Source: an uncultured Bacteroidales bacterium
GTDB lineage: Bacteria > Bacteroidota > Bacteroidia > Bacteroidales > UBA932
Reading direction: 5' to 3'
Assembly: GCA_944326315.1 (NCBI GenBank)
Contig: CALVDP010000008.1
Span: forward strand, 1 to 58,225
Length of the DNA stretch: 58,225 nt
Positions 44,364 to 53,153 of this stretch are shown in pieces (the stretch's first letter is position 1; the number at the start of each line of letters is the position of its first letter). Under the pieces are notes generated by a model. It saw only the letters and a list, made by a program, of their open reading frames with translations. It was not told where the DNA came from and did not search any database. Made by a program: the position numbers and the translations under genes.

Positions 44364-47300
44364 ATGAAAATCAATGACAATATAGGACGGACATGGAAAT
44401 CCGCAGCGGCAGTCTTTTTGGCAATATTCATGTCAGCTGCACTTATGTCCGCACAGAACAGGTATATTACAGGAAAAGTAACTGATGCCAAAGGCGAGCC
44501 TGTACCGGGAGCTGTAATTATACTGGACAACGATACGTCCACGGGAGTGGTTGCAGATCTTGACGGTGAATTTTCTGTTGCAACGGATGACGCCAGCAAC
44601 CGCCTGACCGTGTCCATGATAGGATATGATACGGCAGATCTTGAGGCATCGGCAGGACAGAGGGTCGTCATAATTCTCGAGGAAGCAGCATACGAGCTGG
44701 AAGGCGTGGTATTCACAGGATACGGTACGATTTCCAAAAAGGACATGACGGGAGCTGTAGGTGTGATTGGCGGCAAGGAGTTGCAGGCCATGCCGGTAAC
44801 CAGCGTCAACAATGTCCTTCAGGGCAAAGTCCCGGGACTGACGGTGACTTCGACCAGCGGAACGCCTGGAGCGGGGAGTGTGGCAAGAATCAGGGGAATC
44901 GGCTCCATTACAGGTTCTACGACCCCTCTGTATATTGTCGACGGACTTCCTCAGGACGGGATTGACTATCTGAATCCCAATGACATAGAATCCATTTCGG
45001 TACATAAGGATGCTTCTGTCGCGGCAATTTACGGATCAAGAGGTTCGAACGGTATCATCGTAGTGACGACAAAGAGCGGGAGCTACAACAACAAGCTTCA
45101 GGTGAGCTATGACGGATATGCCGCATGGCAGAATCCATGGAAGAGGCCATACATGCTGAATGCTGAAGAATACATACGTTACAAGAATATGGCTGCCGAC
45201 AATGCCGGCCAGGACAGGATACCTGCTTTTGCCACCCAGGAGAATATTGATGCCGTTCTGGAATTTGTAAACAAGAATATCGGGCCGGAAGGGACGGACT
45301 GGTGGAATGAAATCATAAACAAGAACGCCTTCATGCACAGTCATAATGTCAGCATAAGCGGGGGCTCGAAAAACGTAAGCGCCATGTCAAGCCTTGCCTA
45401 TACGAACCAGGACGGAATTGTAAAAGGCTCGACGTATCAGCGCATATCCTGGAGAAACAATTTCAGTTTCAGAATATGCGACAGGATATCCCTGACGGCG
45501 AACCTTGGAATAATAGACGAGAAAAGACATCTTATCGACGAGAACAATCCATATACCGGCACAATTTTCAGTGCAATGGGTGCGGATCCTATTACACCGG
45601 TATTCAGAAACAATCTTACTGACGTCCCTGCCTTGCTGTCACAGATATATGACGGCTACGAACCGGACAATGTATATTCCCAATATGCCGGCATATTGTT
45701 TTCCAACAAGCGCAACCCTGTGGCACAGATAGAGAGGATGAAGCAGAGCGTATATGAATATTTTTATGTCAAGGGCGGAGCCAATCTTGAAATCAGGTTT
45801 TTTGATTTCCTGAAGTTCAATTCGAGGTTCAGCATGGACCTTTCCAGAAGTACTACAGACGGATTCCAGCCGAAGTATTCGCTCAATTCCAACGACTACG
45901 CCAATAACAACAAGGTGATAGCGAACAATTCGAGAAGTGAGTATTTCGTATGGGAACAGCTTCTGAATTATGACCAGACCTTCGGGAAATTCAAGATCGG
46001 AGCAATGCTTGGAACATCTGCGGAAGTGACCAATGTGTCATCGGTCAACGCATCCATCGAGGGGTTGCCGAACAACGACAGTGACATGGCGATACTCAAT
46101 GCGGGAACAGAAAATGCGATAGTGACAGGTTACCCATATTCCAACGCTCTGGTCTCAGTTTTCGGCAGGGTAAGCTTTGATTATGCAGGAAAATATCTTC
46201 TGGCTGCGAACTTGCGTTATGACGGTTCCTCGAAGTTTGCAAAAGGAAATAAATGGGGACTTTTCCCTTCTGTGTCTGCTGCATGGCGCTTTTCCGATGA
46301 AGGATTTATGCGGTCTGCCAAGAACTGGCTGAGTGAAGGCAAACTGAGAGTCAGCTATGGGCATATCGGAAATCAGAATATCAGCGGCGGCGCGTATATG
46401 TCCACTTTCGGAAGCACAATCTATGACAGGTACAATTTCGGCAGTCCGGATACGGCAGTCATTGGAGCCGGTATCACATCTGTGGGTAATCCGGTGCTTA
46501 TGTGGGAGACATCCAAGCAGTTCGACGTCGGTCTGGACATGAGTTTCTTCGATAACAGCCTTGAATTTGTGGCTGACTATTATATCAAGGACATAGACCA
46601 CATGCTTATGCAGGAACCTCAGCCGACGACTCTCGGCCTGCCGACCTTCCCTTATGCCAATGTAGGATCGATGAGAAACGAAGGATGGGAGTTCGGACTT
46701 ACTTACAGAAAGACTTTCGGAGAGTGGTTTGTGACGGCATCGGCAAATATTTCCACTTACAGGAATACTGTCACCTCTCTCGGAAACGGGGATGCCATCT
46801 ATGGATCTGCTTACAATAACAATGTGATAACCAAGACGGAAGTAGGCAAGCCTGTCGGATATTTCTACGGATATGTGACAAACGGCATTTTCCAGAATGA
46901 AGAGCAGGTGGAAGGCAGTGCACAGCGTGAAACAGCCACTCCTGGAGACATCCGCTTCAAGGATCTTGACGGTAATGATGTTCTTGATGATGATGACAGG
47001 ACCATGATAGGAAGCCCGTGGCCGGACTTTGTCTATGGACTGACTCTGGGTGCGGCATGGAAAGGTTTCGACATAAATGTATTTATCCAGGGATCACAGG
47101 GAAATGACGTGATGAACATGACATTGTACGATTTCGAGTCAGGTACCGGATACATGAACGCCCGCGCCGGTTTCCTTGAAAGGTCGTGGAACGGAGAGGG
47201 CTCTACGGACAGATATCACAAGATATCGGCGGACCAGGGGCAGAACCTTCTTATCTCGGACTATTTCATGGAAGACGGCTCATACATGAGGATAAAGAAC

Positions 47301-47516
47301 CTGCAGATAGGCTATGACTTCTGCAACAGGCTTGTCAGGAGTGACGTCATAAGCCAGCTGCGGCTTTACGTAAGCGCACAGAATCTCCTGACTCTGACAA
47401 GGTATTCCGGGCTTGATCCGGAAATAGGGTCATCCAATGCAATACTGAATGGTATCGACCAGGGCTTCTACCCGCAGGCAAGGGTATGGACAGTAGGTCT
47501 GAACATAAAATTCTGA
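44364..47516 (+). CDS. susC: SusC-family TonB-dependent outer membrane transporter
   Basis: A 1050-residue TonB-dependent transporter that imports oligosaccharides with its SusD partner. It has a signal peptide, an N-terminal carboxypeptidase-regulatory-like domain (ITGKVTDAKGEPVPGAVI, residues about 32-110), a plug with the family motifs VVFTGYGTISKKDMTGAV, PLYIVDG and IYGSRGSNGIIVVTTK, and a long beta barrel ending in GLNIKF. Motif and length match SusC proteins with a standard 'TonB box' just before the plug. It lies 18 bases after the lipoprotein gene and precedes susD by 5 bases. Confidence 0.96.
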   Translation: MKINDNIGRTWKSAAAVFLAIFMSAALMSAQNRYITGKVTDAKGEPVPGAVIILDNDTSTGVVADLDGEFSVATDDASNRLTVSMIGYDTADLEASAGQRVVIILEEAAYELEGVVFTGYGTISKKDMTGAVGVIGGKELQAMPVTSVNNVLQGKVPGLTVTSTSGTPGAGSVARIRGIGSITGSTTPLYIVDGLPQDGIDYLNPNDIESISVHKDASVAAIYGSRGSNGIIVVTTKSGSYNNKLQVSYDGYAAWQNPWKRPYMLNAEEYIRYKNMAADNAGQDRIPAFATQENIDAVLEFVNKNIGPEGTDWWNEIINKNAFMHSHNVSISGGSKNVSAMSSLAYTNQDGIVKGSTYQRISWRNNFSFRICDRISLTANLGIIDEKRHLIDENNPYTGTIFSAMGADPITPVFRNNLTDVPALLSQIYDGYEPDNVYSQYAGILFSNKRNPVAQIERMKQSVYEYFYVKGGANLEIRFFDFLKFNSRFSMDLSRSTTDGFQPKYSLNSNDYANNNKVIANNSRSEYFVWEQLLNYDQTFGKFKIGAMLGTSAEVTNVSSVNASIEGLPNNDSDMAILNAGTENAIVTGYPYSNALVSVFGRVSFDYAGKYLLAANLRYDGSSKFAKGNKWGLFPSVSAAWRFSDEGFMRSAKNWLSEGKLRVSYGHIGNQNISGGAYMSTFGSTIYDRYNFGSPDTAVIGAGITSVGNPVLMWETSKQFDVGLDMSFFDNSLEFVADYYIKDIDHMLMQEPQPTTLGLPTFPYANVGSMRNEGWEFGLTYRKTFGEWFVTASANISTYRNTVTSLGNGDAIYGSAYNNNVITKTEVGKPVGYFYGYVTNGIFQNEEQVEGSAQRETATPGDIRFKDLDGNDVLDDDDRTMIGSPWPDFVYGLTLGAAWKGFDINVFIQGSQGNDVMNMTLYDFESGTGYMNARAGFLERSWNGEGSTDRYHKISADQGQNLLISDYFMEDGSYMRIKNLQIGYDFCNRLVRSDVISQLRLYVSAQNLLTLTRYSGLDPEIGSSNAILNGIDQGFYPQARVWTVGLNIKF

Positions 47517-47521
47517 TGATT

Positions 47522-49117
47522 ATGAAAAAAATGAAAATATTATCCGCATTCCTGGCTGTCGCATGCCTTTGGTCATGCGAGAATTTTCTGACACGTGATC
47601 CGAAGGGGACGATGGATGAAAACAGGTTTTTCAATTCTCCCGATGCCGGGTTCCAGGCTGTGATCAAGTGTTACCAGACACTCAATGACTTTTACCGCTT
47701 CGAGCGGCCGAGGATGGATCTTTACAATATTTCCACAGATGACTCTGAAAAAGGAGGGTCGGGTGCCGGAGACGGTATTGCAGCGCAGGAGCTTAGCTTC
47801 GGACGGCCTCTGGCATCGAATGAAGATCTTGCCAATCTGTGGGAGGGCATGTATCTCGGTATTGCCAGATGCAATATATGCCTGGAAAAGTTACAGGACA
47901 ACTCCGTAGAAATGATTGATGCGGAAGGTTATCCTCTATCGGCAGAAACGAAAGCAAGGTACACGGCTGAAGTGCGTTTTCTCAGGGCATTCTTTCATTT
48001 TGAATTATGTAAGATTTTCGGAGGTGTCCCTATTGTCAAAAGGAGCCTGACTGTTGCTGACAGCAAGTCTCTGGTAAGAGCTACGGAAGCCGAAACAGGA
48101 CAGTTCATAATGGATGAGCTGAAAGCTATCGCCGATGAGGCGAATCTCCCGTCGAAGAGTACGTTGCCTTCTACCGAGCTTGGCAGAGTGACCAAAGAAG
48201 CCGTCTGGGCAATGCAGGCAAGGGTGTACATGTACTTTGCAAAAGATGATGAGGGGCTGTATGCTGATGCAAGGGATGCCGCCAAAAGGGTGATTGGCGA
48301 GAAGAGCTGCATACTTGAACCGAATTTCCAGGATCTGTATATGCCTGACGGCTACCTTTCCGGGGAATCCATATTCGTGAACATCAGGGGAGATGTACCT
48401 GCCCAGTATATTTACGGATCATTCCTTCCATGTTATTCGAGCCCGAGATCTACCGGTGCATACGGCTTTGACCAGCCTACGCAGAATCTTGTGGACGAAT
48501 TTGAAGAAGGCGATCCGCGTCTCCTGTACACTATCATTGAAAACGGTGACGTGTTCCCTACAAATTCCGGGACTGAAACACTGGATTTCTCCACCTATCC
48601 CAATACCGGATATCACAACAGGAAGGCGTTCCTGATTGAAAGCCGCCGGGGAGCGGGATGGGGTGATGATGCGTGGTCATTCCATCATATCAGATATGCC
48701 GATGTCCTGCTGTTGTATGCGGAAGCATTGATTCAGACAGGAGGAGACAAATCCGTCATTGTAGATTGCATAAACCAGGTAAGGACACGCGCCAATAATT
48801 CGCGTTCAGGTGATGCTGAAGCGGTCTCGAGAGTGAGGGCTATTTCCGACAGACAGCTGCCCATGGTTCAGGAATCAGATGATCTTCTTGCTGCTGTCAA
48901 ACATGAGCGCAGGGTCGAACTGGCACTTGAATACAATCGCCTTTATGATCTGAAACGCTGGAACTGCTATATTGAGACAATGAATGCTTTCGCCCAGTTC
49001 GATTATTCCAACGGCAGGGGTGCCGCATTCAGGAAAGGAGTCAACGAGTTCTTCCCTATACCACAGACAGAGATAGACCGGAGCGGTGGTTCGATAACAC
49101 AGAATCCAGGTTATTGA
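47522..49117 (+). CDS. susD: SusD/RagB-family nutrient-binding outer membrane lipoprotein
   Basis: A 531-residue lipoprotein (signal ends at C19, ACLWSC) that caps the SusC barrel and binds oligosaccharide at the surface. The tetratricopeptide-like segments (YLGIARCNICLEKL, YTAEVRFLRAFFHFEL) and the C-terminal RagB/SusD part (YADVLLLYAEALIQTGG, LLAAVKHERRVELALEYNRLYDLKRW, then FFPIPQTEIDR) are typical. The ATG at 47522 is used; ATG at 47516 overlapping the susC stop is also possible. It is the last gene of the locus, and a dispersed repeat follows its stop by 14 bases. Confidence 0.96.
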   Translation: MKKMKILSAFLAVACLWSCENFLTRDPKGTMDENRFFNSPDAGFQAVIKCYQTLNDFYRFERPRMDLYNISTDDSEKGGSGAGDGIAAQELSFGRPLASNEDLANLWEGMYLGIARCNICLEKLQDNSVEMIDAEGYPLSAETKARYTAEVRFLRAFFHFELCKIFGGVPIVKRSLTVADSKSLVRATEAETGQFIMDELKAIADEANLPSKSTLPSTELGRVTKEAVWAMQARVYMYFAKDDEGLYADARDAAKRVIGEKSCILEPNFQDLYMPDGYLSGESIFVNIRGDVPAQYIYGSFLPCYSSPRSTGAYGFDQPTQNLVDEFEEGDPRLLYTIIENGDVFPTNSGTETLDFSTYPNTGYHNRKAFLIESRRGAGWGDDAWSFHHIRYADVLLLYAEALIQTGGDKSVIVDCINQVRTRANNSRSGDAEAVSRVRAISDRQLPMVQESDDLLAAVKHERRVELALEYNRLYDLKRWNCYIETMNAFAQFDYSNGRGAAFRKGVNEFFPIPQTEIDRSGGSITQNPGY

Positions 49118-49130
49118 TACAATTTGATGT

Positions 49131-49190
49131 GACAGAGGGTGACCAAAAGTCGATTTTTGGTCACCCTCAAACGTATTTCTGCGAAAGACC
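49131..49190 (+). repeat. Dispersed hairpin-rich repeat, copy 4 (truncated)
   Basis: This copy has the first palindrome (49135-49168, stem GAGGGTGACCAAAA with its complement, 14 bases) and a worn second hairpin (GTATTTC, TGC, GAAAGAC), then stops. It lies between the convergent ends of susD and the phosphoesterase gene. The stem differs from copies 1-3 but pairs fully. Confidence 0.85.
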
Positions 49191-49211
49191 GGTAGATTGT
49201 CCTTTCTGCCG

Positions 49212-50351
49212 TCACAGTCCGATTGTCTTCGTCGCTCCCCAGCTAACGCCCGGGGCCTGGCCGGAATTCCAGAGACATTCACGCGCTGTGAGCCTGCGGC
49301 TTTCCGGGTCAATGCTGACAGCAATGAATGACAGCAGAGTCTCGTCTTCCGATGAATATTCGCCTTTCATAGGGGAATCCACCCTGAAAACGGGAAGACT
49401 GATGCTGCCGTCAACACCGTTCCAGATGTAGAATTCGTTGTAGTTCTTGTCCCCGTGAAAATAGGCCCTGATTTCAGGATGTGAGGCGAGGAACACTTCC
49501 AGGCCCTTCCAGTTGCCTGACGGCCTTCCGTCCGCATACCGTACCGAGGAGATGTCGGCAATGAGGTTCTGGAACCTGTCCACGCTGTTGATCCCGTGAT
49601 TTCCCCTCGGATTGGTGAAATGCTTGGCCTCGGCTTCAGGCGGGTCATGCGTGAAAATCAGGGCAGGAATATCACGGTCTTCCGCCACTTCCTTTTCATA
49701 CCACTCACGCATTATGCTGTCGGGCCACATGCCCATGAAGACGAACCTTATGCTGTCTTTGACGAAGGTATAGTGCGTCTTGTGCATGCTGTAGTCGAAA
49801 CGGTCAGCGGGAATGGTGTCGGAAGGCGTCTCCGCCATATTGTGATTCCATATACCCGCTGCGCTTGAAGCATCCCTTTCCGGGGTCAGAGGCTCCGTAT
49901 ACCCGATGGCGTCAGATATGTCATGATTCCCGGGGACAAGATACAGCGGGACCCTGTCATGTCCGCTATCCGGGCCGTCACCTATAATACAATAGCCGCT
50001 CCAGTCCCTGCAGAACATTGACCATGAGACGGAAGCCGGCTGCACCCCGTCCTCCATCCGGTTGGCAATGTCTCCGGTGCAGATGACGAAATCAGGACTC
50101 CCGTACACATTGCCGGCAGCGACTCCTCCGTCATCAGGCAGGGGAGTGTCCTCCAGAATCCGGAAGGCTTCAATCATGGCCCTGCTTACGGAATCCGCAG
50201 GTACCACACCGCCCCGGAACTCCCTTTCCAGCCCGTAATGAACGTCAGAGCAATATATGAAATTCAGGTATCCGCGCCCGCGTGCATCCGTGAAGGACAG
50301 GAATACGAACAGCGCTGCGGCTGCAGTCAAATATCTTTTCATCTTGGCCAT
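49212..50351 (-). CDS. Secreted calcineurin-like metallophosphoesterase
   Basis: A 379-residue exported phosphoesterase. The N-terminus (MAKMKRYLTAAAALFVFLSF) is a signal peptide; ATG at 50351 or 50342 both fit. Metal-binding motifs of the family appear in order: SDVHYG (D36, H38), CTGDIANR, PGNHD, TFVKDSIRFVFMG and later TGDKNYN-like AYFHGDKNYNEFY, with FTHDPPE in between. It would split phosphate monoesters or diesters in the periplasm. It is the last gene of a three-gene leftward operon after the porin and the lamin-tail lipoprotein, which together suggest use of organic phosphate. Confidence 0.88.
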   Translation of the reverse strand: MAKMKRYLTAAAALFVFLSFTDARGRGYLNFIYCSDVHYGLEREFRGGVVPADSVSRAMIEAFRILEDTPLPDDGGVAAGNVYGSPDFVICTGDIANRMEDGVQPASVSWSMFCRDWSGYCIIGDGPDSGHDRVPLYLVPGNHDISDAIGYTEPLTPERDASSAAGIWNHNMAETPSDTIPADRFDYSMHKTHYTFVKDSIRFVFMGMWPDSIMREWYEKEVAEDRDIPALIFTHDPPEAEAKHFTNPRGNHGINSVDRFQNLIADISSVRYADGRPSGNWKGLEVFLASHPEIRAYFHGDKNYNEFYIWNGVDGSISLPVFRVDSPMKGEYSSEDETLLSFIAVSIDPESRRLTARECLWNSGQAPGVSWGATKTIGL

Positions 50352-50387
50352 GTGCCGGCAATTACACTTCCGTCTGACAGGGAAAAA

Positions 50388-51404
50388 TTACCACTCTATC
50401 TTCTCGTCGCTGATCTTGGATGCTCCGGCGTTTGTCGCACCCTGGGTAGGCATCATTATGTACCAGTCACCGGTACCGTCGGTATCACGGGCAAAAGAAG
50501 GCTTGTTCTCCTTGTCCTTGCTGTCGTATTTGCCGTCATTCTCGCCCCATTTCTCTCCGGAAGCGACACTGAGGTTCTTGAACACGTCAAGTGAATTTCC
50601 CTCCGGGTCGAGAAGCTCTATCTTGACAGACTTGTCGGCAGAAAGTCCCGAAGAGAATATGAGCGCGTCGGAAGGCACGTCATCCTTGACATCCTCTGAC
50701 CATATCGTGATGAATTCCCCCGGTGCGACAGTGAGTGCGTCTGCCGTGAAAATCGTCTTCTCGTCATCTTTCATGATATAGCAGCCTGAGATGTCGATCT
50801 GGTCGTCAGAAGCATTGTAGAGTTCGATGAACTTGTCGTTTCCGTTCAGTTCATTGAGCTTGAGTCCGTCATATACCTCGTCTGCAGGGATCTCTGGGAC
50901 AGACGGCTCCGGAAGATCGTCCGGTTCTTCTGAATTGCTCCGCCCCATGGTGCCGCCGGCCACTGTCTCCCATGACGAACCACCGTCTTCTGTCCTCGAA
51001 TAGGTATAGTTGTCTTCCATTGCAGGCACCTGCACTGCATCGATCTGCGCATAAGCCTCGTCCAGAAGCGTAATTGAATCCCCGCTGCCGGAAATCCCGA
51101 ACTCGAACGTCCCTTCCTGTATCACAAGGAAGCCACCGGCATCTATGGACGAACCTGCCGGGAATGTGTATTCTTCGTCAGTGCCCTTGTTGTCCTGGAC
51201 ATGGTATCCGGAGATGTCTATCGATGCCGATGTGGAATTGTACAGCTCTATCCAGTCCCCGCCTTCGCCGCCGGAGCATACTTCGTTGATGTAGAGTCCG
51301 CTGACATCCGAATGTTCAGTGCCGGGCTCGACATCGTCCTTGCAGCCCGCGAGCATTGCCGCCGAAGAGATCATGGCGGCGATAATCATAAATCTTGTAT
51401 TCAT
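50388..51404 (-). CDS. Lipoprotein with two lamin-tail domains
   Basis: A 338-residue lipoprotein (signal ends at C21, AAMLAGC). Two lamin-tail-like beta domains are visible: about 37-125 (LYINEVCSGGEGGDWIELYN, ISGYHVQDN) and about 195-325 (LKLNELNGNDKFIELYN, ISGCYIMKDD), separated by an acidic Pro-rich linker. In Bacteroidota such domains often occur on surface proteins with phosphoesterase or nuclease partners. The gene lies 47 bases after the porin gene and 36 before the phosphoesterase gene on the same strand, so a link to phosphate-ester capture is an inference from context. Confidence 0.85.
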   Translation of the reverse strand: MNTRFMIIAAMISSAAMLAGCKDDVEPGTEHSDVSGLYINEVCSGGEGGDWIELYNSTSASIDISGYHVQDNKGTDEEYTFPAGSSIDAGGFLVIQEGTFEFGISGSGDSITLLDEAYAQIDAVQVPAMEDNYTYSRTEDGGSSWETVAGGTMGRSNSEEPDDLPEPSVPEIPADEVYDGLKLNELNGNDKFIELYNASDDQIDISGCYIMKDDEKTIFTADALTVAPGEFITIWSEDVKDDVPSDALIFSSGLSADKSVKIELLDPEGNSLDVFKNLSVASGEKWGENDGKYDSKDKENKPSFARDTDGTGDWYIMMPTQGATNAGASKISDEKIEW

Positions 51405-51451
51405 CTTGTTTTTGTTTGGTATTTCCGATTGTGACAGTCCGTGGCGCGGTG

Positions 51452-52861
51452 TCAGAATGAAACCATAAGCCTCAGCTGCAGTACGTGAAAATCGATCCCT
51501 TCAGGACGGGCGGCACTCAACGGCTGGCCGTCTGCCGTAATCTGTCCCTTGGAGTCGGCATATTTGTCATTGTCCATGAACAGGTAGTTCAGGCCTACAA
51601 GGATATTGCTGACAGGATACCAGTTCAGATTCACGCTGTATGAATAGGCAGAGCCGCCCGTGACAGGAGAGCGCATGTCATGGAAATCGTTCAGGTTCAG
51701 ATGGCTGACCCTTGCGGCGAGTTCGAGGTTGCCTCCGCGTCTGTCGACCTTCACCCCGCCGAATTCAGCGTCTTCACGGCTGTACTCCCTCTGTCTGCCG
51801 AGTATCATCCATGATACATTTGCATACCATCCTGCAAATTCTGCGTTTGCCAGCGGTTCACGCACTCCGCCGTTTTCCAGATAGCGGTTCAGGTCCGTGA
51901 ACAGGTATTCGCCGTATGCAAGCAGTTTGCTCCATCGGAAAGCGAACTCTGCGCCGTATGTCGCGTAATGGTCTACATTGCCCACCTCGGCCTGGAGGAA
52001 TCTCCTGCGGTCTGTCCGGCTCTCAGGAAATGTCCTGAACAATACCGTCCTGTTCTCCTCTCCGGTGGAATCTGGCTTCCTCCAGCTTGCATAGCCCCCT
52101 ATGTGCAGTGTAATGTTGTCGTTGCAGATGACAGGCACTGCCAGGCGGCCGGTGAAGCCATAGCCGTCACTTCCCCTGTTCCTTTCTTTCTGGATGATGT
52201 CTACCTGTTGGCCGAACACTCCGCCTGAAAACCACCAGTATCTGCCCCACCATGTGACAGCCGCCCCAAGCCTGCGTCCTCCTGCAAGCGCCTCTACGGC
52301 CATCGGACGTTCGTTCGCGGTAATATATCTGGAACTGGTGACCCTCTCCATGCTCATGGGCTCCTTGAAATGTCCCGCCTGGACAGACAGATGGTCATTG
52401 AACTTGTAGCCGAGGTACATGTCTTTAATTTCCACCTCATTATAAGCGAAATCCAGGTCGAATTCCGCGAACCATTTCTCGAAAAGTTCGGCCTTGATCG
52501 CAAAACGTGCCCTCCGGACGCTTACCCCGTTGCTGAAACGGAATACCCCGTCATCTTCCTCCAGGTCCTTGTTGAGCTTGGATGTGAGTCCGTCCACTGA
52601 TTCTGTGGGAATATAGAATGAAGCGTCGGTATAGATCCTGTTGTCAAGCCACAGCCTGAATTTGCCGTCGGATGTGCCTACATTCAGTTTTCCATCCTTA
52701 AAATATGCCTTGGCTTTCAGAGGCCTGCTGCCGTCATACTGCCAGTCGACCTTTCTTTCGTCGCCATTGCCGCTGTCTTTTCCCTGCACGTCCTGGATGT
52801 TGCCCTGGCAGAGCAGGAAAAATGCCGCCGCTGCCGCCAATATTGTCCCTTGCCTATACAT
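51452..52861 (-). CDS. Phosphate-selective porin O/P family protein
   Basis: A 469-residue outer membrane porin with a signal peptide (MYRQGTILAAAAAFFLLCQG), followed by the OprP/OprO-type barrel: FRLWLDNRIYTDASFY, VRRARFAIKAELFEKWFAEFDLDF, YLGYKFNDHLSVQAGHFKEPMSMERVTSSRY (quoted in parts) and a terminal F. It would let phosphate or small phosphate esters across the outer membrane. It is the first gene of the operon, with a TACTTTTG box close to its ATG and a perfect palindrome (53039-53061) further upstream that might bind a regulator. No known PhoB box was recognised with confidence. Confidence 0.9.
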   Translation of the reverse strand: MYRQGTILAAAAAFFLLCQGNIQDVQGKDSGNGDERKVDWQYDGSRPLKAKAYFKDGKLNVGTSDGKFRLWLDNRIYTDASFYIPTESVDGLTSKLNKDLEEDDGVFRFSNGVSVRRARFAIKAELFEKWFAEFDLDFAYNEVEIKDMYLGYKFNDHLSVQAGHFKEPMSMERVTSSRYITANERPMAVEALAGGRRLGAAVTWWGRYWWFSGGVFGQQVDIIQKERNRGSDGYGFTGRLAVPVICNDNITLHIGGYASWRKPDSTGEENRTVLFRTFPESRTDRRRFLQAEVGNVDHYATYGAEFAFRWSKLLAYGEYLFTDLNRYLENGGVREPLANAEFAGWYANVSWMILGRQREYSREDAEFGGVKVDRRGGNLELAARVSHLNLNDFHDMRSPVTGGSAYSYSVNLNWYPVSNILVGLNYLFMDNDKYADSKGQITADGQPLSAARPEGIDFHVLQLRLMVSF

Positions 52862-52879
52862 ACTTTGGAATTAATGCCG

Positions 52880-52887
52880 CAAAAGTA
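52880..52887 (-). promoter_or_regulatory. Putative -7 box of the phosphate operon
   Basis: The minus strand reads TACTTTTG, an exact TAnnTTTG match, 18 bases before the ATG at 52861. No TTTG is seen at -33, as is common for genes that need an activator. Confidence 0.5.
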
Positions 52888-53038
52888 TGTCCGCAAGGTT
52901 TAATATCTGTTGCGATTTCTTTTCCTGACTATTGATTTTTCGTGAAGATTATGTTAACCGGGTCTGACGCCCGACTCCGGAACTTCCTGCCATTCATCAT
53001 AACAGATTAGTTACATTTGTACATATTACATTCAAATT

Positions 53039-53061
53039 CATGACAAATGACGATTGTCATG
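53039..53061 (+). promoter_or_regulatory. Palindromic operator candidate between the phosphate operon and the sulfatase
   Basis: CATGACAA and TTGTCATG form a perfect 8-base inverted repeat around the 7 bases ATGACGA. It sits in the gap between the divergent porin and sulfatase genes, 93 bases from the sulfatase ATG and 178 from the porin ATG. Arm length and spacing fit a dimeric regulator. The regulator is unknown. Confidence 0.5.
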
Positions 53062-53153
53062 TCGCACAAAATCGTATCGTTTTCCTGCTCGAAATAAGGT
53101 AAAGTCACGGATTCTGTGTATATTCGCAATTTACACACCACTAATACATTGAC

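Noticed and set aside
49114-49431. A 105-codon open frame after susD
   Set aside because: It consists of repeat copy 4 and antisense of the phosphoesterase gene.
52960-53061. A PhoB box upstream of the porin
   Set aside because: No sequence matched a direct-repeat Pho box well enough. Only the palindrome at 53039-53061 is reported, without naming a regulator.
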